DNA of 5,328 nucleotides from assembly GCA_045600765.1 (NCBI GenBank), contig JAZRYM010000071.1:1-5328 (forward strand). The letters are read 5' to 3'. This stretch comes from RGIG426 sp045600765. GTDB lineage: Bacteria > Bacillota > Clostridia > Oscillospirales > Acutalibacteraceae. The notes under the pieces were generated by a model, which did no database searches, was not told the DNA's origin, and saw only the letters and a list, made by a program, of their open reading frames with translations. This document shows, in pieces, positions 1 to 5,328 of the stretch (the stretch's first letter is position 1; each line of letters starts with the position of its first letter). Made by a program: the position numbers and the translations under genes.

Positions 1-6
1 AGGAGG
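1..6 (+). promoter_or_regulatory. Ribosome binding site of the cysteine synthase gene
   Basis: AGGAGG, a perfect Shine-Dalgarno core, lies 7 bases before the ATG at 14. It fixes that start, although the window begins exactly here and no upstream sequence can be checked. Any promoter must lie to the left of the window. Confidence 0.85.
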
Positions 7-13
7 ACTTCTT

Positions 14-943
14 ATGATTTGCGATAACGTCTTACAAGCCATCGGGCACACGCCCATTATCCGCTTAAACCGTCTGTGCGAGCCGGATGCCGCCGAAATT
101 CTCGTGAAATTCGAGGGGCTGAACGTCGGCGGTTCGATTAAAACCCGCACGGCGTACAATATGATTTGCGAGGCGGAAAAGCAGGGGCTTCTAAACGAGG
201 ATTCCATCATCGTCGAGCCGACCTCCGGCAACCAAGGTATCGGGCTTTCGCTCGTCGGCGCGGTGCGCGGGTATAAAACGGTGATTATTATGCCCGATTC
301 GGTGAGTATGGAGCGGCGGTTGCTTGTGAAGCACTACGGCGCGGACGTGATTACGGTGCACGACGACGGCGACATCGGCGCGTGTATCGACGAGTGCTTG
401 CGGTTGGCGCTGGAAATGCGCGACAACGACCCGCACGTGTTTGTGCCGCAACAGTTTGAAAACGAAAACAACACGCTGACCCACAAAAAGCACACCGCGC
501 TTGAAATTATGGAGCAGGTGGCGGGCCCGATTGACGGTTTTTGCTCCGGCATCGGCACGGGCGGCACCATTACCGGTATCGGCGAGGTGCTGAAAGCGCA
601 AAACCCGTCGATGGAAATTTGGGCGGTGGAGCCGGAAAACGCCGCGATTTTGGCTGGCGGCAACATCGGTACACACCTGCAAATGGGTATCGGTGACGGG
701 TTAATTCCGCCCATTCTCAACACCCAAATTTACGACGATATTTGCATTGTATCGGACGAAGAAGCGCTGAAAACCGCGCAAGACCTCGCAAAGTACGAGG
801 GGATTATGTGCGGTATTTCGAGCGGTACCAACGTCGCCGCCGCGCGCCGGCTTGCGCGCAAATTAGGTAAAGGCAAAACGGTGGTGACGGTGCTTCCCGA
901 CACCGCCGAACGGTATTTTTCCACCCCGCTTTTTGAGGACTAA
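14..943 (+). CDS. cysK: Cysteine synthase (O-acetylserine sulfhydrylase)-like PLP enzyme
   Basis: A cytosolic fold-type II PLP enzyme of the cysteine synthase/CBS family. Members replace the acetyl group of O-acetylserine with sulfide to make cysteine. At 309 residues it has the normal length for CysK. The N-terminal GHTPIIRLNRL (11-21) is typical. Lys43 in GGSIKTR (39-45) is the expected Schiff-base lysine. TSGNQG (70-75) is the substrate carboxylate loop, PQQFEN (145-150) holds the conserved Gln of the active site, GTGGT (181-185) binds the PLP phosphate, GISSG is at 267-271, and LPDTAERY (294-301) carries the residue facing the pyridine nitrogen. Two departures are visible: TSGNT of classical CysK is TSGNQ here, and the residue after the PLP lysine is Thr44 where Asp or Cys is usual. 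The family is certain, the exact substrate less so: a CysM-like, O-phosphoserine-using or SbnA-like role is possible. It is the first gene seen of the operon, 21 bp before the next. Confidence 0.9.
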   Translation: MICDNVLQAIGHTPIIRLNRLCEPDAAEILVKFEGLNVGGSIKTRTAYNMICEAEKQGLLNEDSIIVEPTSGNQGIGLSLVGAVRGYKTVIIMPDSVSMERRLLVKHYGADVITVHDDGDIGACIDECLRLALEMRDNDPHVFVPQQFENENNTLTHKKHTALEIMEQVAGPIDGFCSGIGTGGTITGIGEVLKAQNPSMEIWAVEPENAAILAGGNIGTHLQMGIGDGLIPPILNTQIYDDICIVSDEEALKTAQDLAKYEGIMCGISSGTNVAAARRLARKLGKGKTVVTVLPDTAERYFSTPLFED

Positions 944-950
944 ACTCACC

Positions 951-956
951 AAGGAG
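951..956 (+). promoter_or_regulatory. Ribosome binding site of the GT87-like gene
   Basis: AAGGAG lies 8 bases before the ATG at 965, in the 21-bp gap after the cysteine synthase stop. The gap has no room for a promoter or terminator, which supports co-transcription. Confidence 0.75.
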
Positions 957-964
957 AACGGACG

Positions 965-2377
965 ATGAAAAAATTGCAACTCAAACGCCGGCGCGTTCTG
1001 GTGAACACCGCCGAAAATTATGCGTACTTGTATTACGGCGTGTTTGCGCTGTTCGCCCTTTTGTTTATCGTTATGGCGATGGCGACACGCGGCGATTCCA
1101 TTCGCTATGCGTTTTTCTTTTCCACCAAATACGAATACGCCAAAAGCACCGATTTGTTTATGGACTTTTTCAACTCGGTGCGCGATGCCTCCCACAACGG
1201 CGGGTATGAAAAAGGTGTCATTTATCCGCCGCTTGCCAACCTGCTTTTCTTTGGGTTCAGCAAGATGTTCAAAGGGGATTTGGTGAACGCGACCTTTGAC
1301 AACCGTTTCCGACTGCGTAATGAAGACCCCGTCGCGCTGATGGTCTTTTTCGTGTCCATTATGCTGTGCGTGTTCGCGGTGTACCTGATTATCGACCGCT
1401 ACCTGCTCCGTTGCGGGTTTACGGCGGCACCGGCGGCGTTGGCGATTACGTCGGCGCTCTCTTTCCCGATGCTGTACGCGATTCAGCGCGGCAACATCAT
1501 CATTCTCGCCATTCCGCTGACGATGTTTTTTGTCTTTTTCCGCAACCACGAGCGCAAACTCGTGCGGGAACTGTCTTACATCGCGCTCGCCATTGCGGCG
1601 GGGCTGAAAATTTACCCCGCCGTGTTCGGTATTCTTTTGATTACTGATAAAAAATATAAGGAAACCGCTCGCCTTGTCCTTTACGGTGTGGTGGCGTTTG
1701 TGTTGCCGGTGTTCGCGTTCGGCGGGCCGGAACTGCTCTGGCAACTGTTTACCAACATTTTCCGTTTTAACTCCTCCCGTTCGGGGAGCGCGGAAGCGTT
1801 TCGCACGGGGTATTCGTTCCAAGAACTGCTGACGGTGTTTATGCCGAAAGGTGCACCGCGTCTGTTTGGACAAGTGGTGTTTTGGTGTCTTGAAGTGATG
1901 GCGGCGATGATGGTGTTTATCTTGCCGAAGGATTGGCAGAAGATGACCGCGCTTTGCTATTTGGTCTTTAACATCCGCTCGCTGTCCTCCATCTATGCGC
2001 TTACCTTCTTCCTTGTGCCGTTCGTGATGTTTTTGACGGAGAGAAAACGGTTCCGGTGGAACGATTATCTCTACCTTTTGTGTCTTGCTTTGATGTTTAT
2101 CCCGCTTCCGTGTATGTGGTACGGGTTTTTGAGCCATTTGGCGGAAAATTCCCCGCTTATGCAAGGGCTTGTTGACGGCGCGTACGATTCGATGCGATTC
2201 AAACTGATTGCGCACTACGGCGGAGTCAACAAACTGATATCGGTGTTCGCGTTCCAGGGCGTGTTTGTGTTACTCTCGGTGGATGCTCTGTTGTCACCGA
2301 GTGACAAAAAACGGACAAAATCCGACAAAACCGCCACGGAAGACAAAAGCGCGGGCGCGGCGGAGGAGACAGTATGA
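965..2377 (+). CDS. GT87 (DUF2029)-like polytopic membrane glycosyltransferase
   Basis: A 470-residue integral membrane protein with roughly 10-11 hydrophobic segments. A basic N-terminus (KKLQLKRRR, 2-10) is followed by a first helix near 23-40. The next, probably external, loop holds acidic residues Asp63 and Asp67 and leads into IYPPLANLLF (86-95). Further on are QRGNI (174-178), a helix, and GLKIYP (213-218). The order of an acidic first loop, YPP, a RGN-type motif and a LK-YP motif resembles the GT87/DUF2029 family of GT-C enzymes. Known members, such as actinobacterial mannosyl- and arabinosyltransferases, use polyprenyl-phosphate sugars on the outer membrane face. Donor and acceptor cannot be told from the sequence. 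The C-terminal ~25 residues are a charged Lys/Asp/Ser/Thr/Ala tail, probably cytoplasmic. The stop overlaps the start of the next gene by 4 bp, so the two products are probably made together. The membrane-protein call is firm; the GT87 assignment is by motif recognition only. Confidence 0.75.
   Translation: MKKLQLKRRRVLVNTAENYAYLYYGVFALFALLFIVMAMATRGDSIRYAFFFSTKYEYAKSTDLFMDFFNSVRDASHNGGYEKGVIYPPLANLLFFGFSKMFKGDLVNATFDNRFRLRNEDPVALMVFFVSIMLCVFAVYLIIDRYLLRCGFTAAPAALAITSALSFPMLYAIQRGNIIILAIPLTMFFVFFRNHERKLVRELSYIALAIAAGLKIYPAVFGILLITDKKYKETARLVLYGVVAFVLPVFAFGGPELLWQLFTNIFRFNSSRSGSAEAFRTGYSFQELLTVFMPKGAPRLFGQVVFWCLEVMAAMMVFILPKDWQKMTALCYLVFNIRSLSSIYALTFFLVPFVMFLTERKRFRWNDYLYLLCLALMFIPLPCMWYGFLSHLAENSPLMQGLVDGAYDSMRFKLIAHYGGVNKLISVFAFQGVFVLLSVDALLSPSDKKRTKSDKTATEDKSAGAAEETV
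2362..2368 (+). promoter_or_regulatory. Internal ribosome binding site for the second membrane protein
   Basis: GGAGGAG lies inside the last codons of the GT87-like gene, 5 bases before the ATG at 2374. That ATG overlaps the TGA at 2375-2377 in an ATGA arrangement, the classic layout for translational coupling by reinitiation. It decides the start of the downstream gene. Confidence 0.8.
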
Positions 2378-4014
2378 AAAAGGAACTCCCATTGTCCTAT
2401 GCCCGTGTGCGGGCGGCGGCGTTTTGCTATATGGGGTTGCCGTTTCTCATCTTTGCGATGGGGTGGCTCTCTCTTGTACCGGCGCTTCTCAGCGCGGCGG
2501 TGACGGTCGCCATTCTCATTTTGGCGGTCAAACCGTGCCGGAAAAAGCAGCCGAACGTGCCGTCCGCTATTCTCCTGAACAGTGACGGCATCACCCATAT
2601 CCGCATTCCGCGGTGGACGGTGCTTGCGGTGGCGCTTATCGCCGCCGTATGGGTGTTTTGGTCGGGCATTGGCGGACTGTTTTACCAGTCGGACGATTTT
2701 CCGTTCCGTAACGCGGTGTTCCGCGATTTGCTCACCTACAAGTGGCCGGTCATTTACGGCGGCGAAAAGGGGATGCTGTCCTACTACATCGGATTTTGGC
2801 TTCCCGCCGCGGTGGTGGGCAAGTTTTTCGGCTTGTTTATCCATAACGCCGACGCCATTTGGCATATCGGCAACGCCGCCTTGTATTTGTGGGCGGTAGC
2901 GGGCATTGTCCTCGTGTTTTTGATGTTCTGTTTCAACGTGAACGCCAACAGCAGGAAAAAGGTGTTGTATGCCGCGCTGATTTTTGTGTTTTTCAGCGGA
3001 ATGGACATCGTGGGCTGGTTTGCCGCCGGCGCGGACACCGTGTTAGAACGCTTGACGGAAGCCAACATCCACATCGAGTGGTGGGCGAAATTTATCAGTT
3101 TCCCGTCCGGACACCTGATGCAATTCAGCTCTTTCACGACACAACTGTTCTGGGTGTTTAACCAAGCGGTTGTCGCCTGGCTTGCGACACTTACCCTTTT
3201 CCGCGAAAAGACACCGTCGAACTTTGTCTTTATCGGGATGATGGCGCTCTTTTGCGGGCCCATTCCGTTTTACGGCTTTTTCGTGTTGGCGCTCACACTT
3301 GGTATCCGCTTTTTCTGGCGTACCCGTCGGCACCCGAAATTTGCGATTTTCTCCTTTGTGTCGCCGCAAAACGTGTTGGCGTTGCTCGGCGTTTTTCCCG
3401 TTTGCTATGCCTATTTTACCTGCAACACCGCCGCCAACATCCAAGGGGACAGCAAAATGCTCCGCTATGTACCGCGGCTGATTTTGAATTTCGGCGGCAG
3501 AGCGGATATGGGCGTTTCACCCGCGCGGCTGTGGCTGTATATCGCGTTTTTGCTGTTGGAATTTTTGCTGATTGCGCTTCTCATTTGGTGGCGTTATCGC
3601 AAGGAATTGCCGTTTTGGGTGTGCTGCGTGATGCTCTGCCTTTGCCCGATGATTTTCACAGGCGCGGCGGCAGACTTTTGTATGCGGGCTTCCATTCCGG
3701 CGCTTGTCGTGCTGTGCGTGTATACCGTTCGTTTTCTGTTTGAAAATTTCCACAGCCCGAAACACTCGCTGAACCGCTTAATCTGTATGCTTTTGACCTG
3801 CTTTTTGATTCTCGGCGCGTTTACACCGCTTGTGGAAATGTATCGCGGTGTTGTTCGCAGCGTAGCGCAAGGGCGGTACATCACCTATAACGATACCTTT
3901 AAGACGCTGGCGAGCGACGAAAAAAGCGCAGACAGCGTTCGCAACTTTACGGCGCAACACTATGAGAATTCTACTTTTTACACCTATCTGGCGCGCCATA
4001 ACAACGACGATTGA
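2374..4014 (+). CDS. Unassigned polytopic membrane protein, possibly a GT-C glycosyltransferase
   Basis: I do not recognise a named family. The 546-residue protein has about 12-13 hydrophobic segments: two within 15-52, then near 82-104, 131-152, 163-188, 197-217, 257-275, 283-305, 325-345, 378-402, 410-430, 434-455 and 468-488. The loop after the third helix reads FYQSDDFPFRN (103-113); the Asp107-Asp108 pair sits where GT-C glycosyltransferases carry their catalytic or metal-binding acidic pair in the first large external loop. Other likely conserved stretches are LSYYIGFWLP near 133-142, HIEWWAKF (233-240), an aromatic and Gln-rich stretch at 250-264, and FCGPIPFYGFF (293-303). The last ~60 residues are hydrophilic and perhaps extracytoplasmic. 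Pairing with the GT87-like gene through a 4-bp overlap supports a shared role in making or transferring an envelope glycan. A flippase, polymerase or ligase of the same pathway is the alternative. The membrane topology is secure; the function is inference. Confidence 0.7.
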   Translation: MKKELPLSYARVRAAAFCYMGLPFLIFAMGWLSLVPALLSAAVTVAILILAVKPCRKKQPNVPSAILLNSDGITHIRIPRWTVLAVALIAAVWVFWSGIGGLFYQSDDFPFRNAVFRDLLTYKWPVIYGGEKGMLSYYIGFWLPAAVVGKFFGLFIHNADAIWHIGNAALYLWAVAGIVLVFLMFCFNVNANSRKKVLYAALIFVFFSGMDIVGWFAAGADTVLERLTEANIHIEWWAKFISFPSGHLMQFSSFTTQLFWVFNQAVVAWLATLTLFREKTPSNFVFIGMMALFCGPIPFYGFFVLALTLGIRFFWRTRRHPKFAIFSFVSPQNVLALLGVFPVCYAYFTCNTAANIQGDSKMLRYVPRLILNFGGRADMGVSPARLWLYIAFLLLEFLLIALLIWWRYRKELPFWVCCVMLCLCPMIFTGAAADFCMRASIPALVVLCVYTVRFLFENFHSPKHSLNRLICMLLTCFLILGAFTPLVEMYRGVVRSVAQGRYITYNDTFKTLASDEKSADSVRNFTAQHYENSTFYTYLARHNNDD

Positions 4015-4023
4015 GGAAAGAAA

Positions 4024-4029
4024 GGGGAG
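4024..4029 (+). promoter_or_regulatory. Ribosome binding site deciding a GTG start
   Basis: GGGGAG lies 6 bases before the GTG at 4036. The in-frame stop upstream is the TGA of the previous gene at 4012-4014, with no ATG between, so GTG at 4036 is the only well-supported start. The next in-frame ATG, codon 95, would remove the HD and His-His motifs. Confidence 0.7.
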
Positions 4030-4035
4030 AGCCCG

Positions 4036-4566
4036 GTGGCACATCCTATCAAGCATTTTCGCACCATTACCCGTCACCGTCACGGGGTAATTAAAAACTG
4101 CTTTAAGGCGGGAATCGGGTGGCAAGGGCTGTTTCACGACCTATCCAAGTATACCCCGACCGAGTTTATCCCCGGCGCAAAACATTACCAGGGCACCCGC
4201 AGTCCCAACGAAGAGGAACGCCGCCTTTACGGGTATTCCAAAGCGTGGCTTCACCACAAAGGGCGCAACCGTCACCACTTCGAATACTGGACGGATTACA
4301 ACCCGCAAACCCGCACCATGTCGCCCGTGCCGATGCCGCGGCGTTACGTGGTGGAGATGTTCTGCGACCGCGTAGCGGCAAGCAAGATTTATAAGGGCAA
4401 AGACTACACCGACAAAAGCGCGTATGAGTATTTCCTGCCCGGTAAACAGACGCGGTTTATCCACCCCGAAACGTCCGAGCAAATCGAGCATTTTCTCAAA
4501 CTGCTCGCCGACGAGGGAGAGGACGTCGCCTTTGCCGCCGTTAAAGCGTGGTTGAAAGAGGAGTAA
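4036..4566 (+). CDS. DUF5662-like protein with HD-type His/Asp motifs
   Basis: A 176-residue soluble protein with no signal peptide or membrane segment. It resembles the DUF5662 family, common in Clostridia and sometimes labelled 'catalase' without good reason. Its N-terminal half is rich in possible metal ligands: His14 and His16, HDLSKY (34-39), HH (73-74), HH (80-81) followed by FEYW (82-85), and Asp111 in MFCDR (108-112). A spaced His, an adjacent His-Asp pair, further His residues and a late Asp resemble HD-domain metal phosphohydrolases, so a phosphohydrolase or other metal-dependent activity is a reasonable guess, not an established one. The C-terminal part (roughly 125-176) is helical-looking and charged, ending in KAWLKEE. 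It starts with GTG, 21 bp after the membrane protein, and ends 14 bp before the transporter, so it is probably co-transcribed. No link to its neighbours' chemistry is evident. Confidence 0.75.
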   Translation: MAHPIKHFRTITRHRHGVIKNCFKAGIGWQGLFHDLSKYTPTEFIPGAKHYQGTRSPNEEERRLYGYSKAWLHHKGRNRHHFEYWTDYNPQTRTMSPVPMPRRYVVEMFCDRVAASKIYKGKDYTDKSAYEYFLPGKQTRFIHPETSEQIEHFLKLLADEGEDVAFAAVKAWLKEE

Positions 4567-4568
4567 AC

Positions 4569-4573
4569 GGAGG
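4569..4573 (+). promoter_or_regulatory. Ribosome binding site of the MFS gene
   Basis: GGAGG lies 7 bases before the ATG at 4581, within the 14-bp gap after the TAA at 4564-4566. It supports this ATG as the start of the transporter cut by the window edge. Confidence 0.8.
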
Positions 4574-4580
4574 AAACTCT

Positions 4581-5328
4581 ATGAAACCAAAAGCCTACGG
4601 AAGAACCCTTCTTGCCGCCTATTTCGGTTCCGTTACCCAGGCGATTACCGCCAACTTTCTCCCGTTGCTTTACGTCGCCTTTCAGGCGGCGTACCGTTTA
4701 ACCTTGACCCAAGTGGCGTTTGTCTCCGCTGTGTTTTTCTTTGCGCAACTGGTGGTGGACTATCTGTGCGCCAAAGTGGTGGACAAAATCGGCTACCGTC
4801 CGTGCGTGCTGACGGCACAAATCACGTCGGCACTCGGCATTATCGGATTGACCTTTTTGCCGGATGTGTTGCCGTGTGCGTATGCGGGAATTTTGATTTG
4901 TGTGGTTATCTATGCCGTCGGAAGCGGGCTTATTGAGGTGTTGACCAGTCCCATTGTGGAAGCGTGCCCGTTTGACAACAAAGAGGGGAGAATGAGCCTG
5001 CTCCACTCCTTTTACTGTTGGGGCTTTGCAGGGGTAGTTCTGCTGTCAACTCTCTTTTTCAGGGTGTTCGGCATAGAAAACTGGAAGATCCTTGCGCTTA
5101 TATGGGCGCTTGTCCCGCTTTTCAATACCTATAATTTCGCCGTCTGCCCGATTGAAAAGCCGGTTGAGGACGGTAAAGGAATGACGGTAAGGGAACTTTT
5201 TAAAACAAAGGTCTTCTGGATTTTTCTGCTCCTTATGATAGGGGCGGGAGCATCCGAGATTTCCATGGCGCAGTGGTCGTCGGCTTTTGCAGAGTCGGCG
5301 CTGCATATTTCAAAAACGACGGGCGATA
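4581..5328 (+). CDS. MFS transporter, 3' end beyond the window
   Basis: An uninterrupted frame of 249 codons from ATG 4581 to the right edge, with no stop; MFS proteins usually have about 400 residues, so some 60% is present. It begins MKPKAYGRTLLAAYFGSV, with hydrophobic segments near 9-32, 44-60, 76-95, 98-120, 140-160, 168-185 and 212-230, that is, the N-terminal six-helix half and the first helix of the second half. The loop between helices 2 and 3 reads DYLCAKVVDKIGYRP (60-74), a version of MFS motif A with Asp60, Asp68, Gly71 and Arg73. A hydrophilic linker near 190-207 separates the halves. The segment ASEISMAQWSSAF (224-236) recalls a clostridial MFS group related to sugar (FucP-type) permeases; the substrate cannot be named. 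Codon use changes within the gene around codon 138 (see findings). The family is clear, the substrate unknown. Confidence 0.85.
   Translation, partial: MKPKAYGRTLLAAYFGSVTQAITANFLPLLYVAFQAAYRLTLTQVAFVSAVFFFAQLVVDYLCAKVVDKIGYRPCVLTAQITSALGIIGLTFLPDVLPCAYAGILICVVIYAVGSGLIEVLTSPIVEACPFDNKEGRMSLLHSFYCWGFAGVVLLSTLFFRVFGIENWKILALIWALVPLFNTYNFAVCPIEKPVEDGKGMTVRELFKTKVFWIFLLLMIGAGASEISMAQWSSAFAESALHISKTTGD

Noticed and set aside
863..2215. A 450-codon open frame on the minus strand, opposite the GT87-like gene
   Set aside because: Its product is extremely rich in His, Arg, Lys and Gln with no domain, as expected of the antisense of a hydrophobic, GC-ending coding sequence. The + strand gene has a ribosome binding site, family motifs and membrane segments.
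2291..2310. Hairpin at 2291-2307 as a transcription terminator
   Set aside because: It is followed by A residues rather than T on the + strand, has no T-run in the minus-strand direction, and lies inside a coding sequence.
2215..2865. A 216-codon minus-strand open frame spanning the junction of the two membrane-protein genes
   Set aside because: It overlaps two well-supported + strand genes, has a low-complexity basic composition and no recognisable motif, so it is a shadow.
4015..4035. Possible terminator or promoter between the second membrane protein and the DUF5662-like gene
   Set aside because: The 21 bases are purine-rich with no dyad and no T-run, and are largely taken up by the ribosome binding site.
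4698..5306. Two minus-strand open frames (4698-5006 and 5046-5306) in the right-hand part
   Set aside because: Both lie opposite the MFS frame, which stays open to the edge with transporter motifs and a proper ribosome binding site. The minus-strand products are basic and motif-free.

Overview
The window carries five genes in a row, all on the + strand and almost without spacing: a cysteine synthase-type PLP enzyme, two large polytopic membrane proteins, a small HD-like soluble protein of the DUF5662 type, and the first ~249 codons of an MFS transporter that runs off the right edge. The gaps are 21 bp, a 4-bp overlap, 21 bp and 14 bp. Each start has a strong AGGAGG-like ribosome binding site. 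I see no promoter, terminator, RNA gene, mobile element or CRISPR array. The layout reads as the interior of one operon whose promoter lies left of base 1.

The organism is most likely a moderately GC-rich member of the Clostridia (Firmicutes), perhaps an uncultured gut Oscillospirales-type bacterium. This rests on the strong Shine-Dalgarno sites, the dense operon, the clostridial flavour of the DUF5662 and MFS proteins, and the GC-leaning third codon positions. It is an inference from pattern, not from a database match.

Layout: 14-943 is cysteine synthase-like, with the PLP lysine and glycine-rich phosphate loop intact but unusual residues in the substrate loop. 965-2377 is a GT87/DUF2029-like GT-C membrane protein. 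2374-4014 is a second, unassigned multi-spanning protein with an Asp-Asp pair in an early external loop, as in GT-C glycosyltransferases; its start overlaps the previous stop, so the two are probably translationally coupled. 4036-4566 is a DUF5662-like protein with a GTG start. 4581 to the edge is an MFS permease.

How they work together is not obvious. The membrane pair suggests transfer of a sugar from a lipid-phosphate donor on the outer face of the membrane; the cysteine synthase, DUF5662 protein and permease may simply share the transcript. The most notable oddity is an abrupt codon-usage change inside the MFS gene near base 5000, which suggests recombination or a chimeric assembly join. 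I found no strong evidence of a wholly new system; the coupled membrane-protein pair is the best candidate for unexplored biology.
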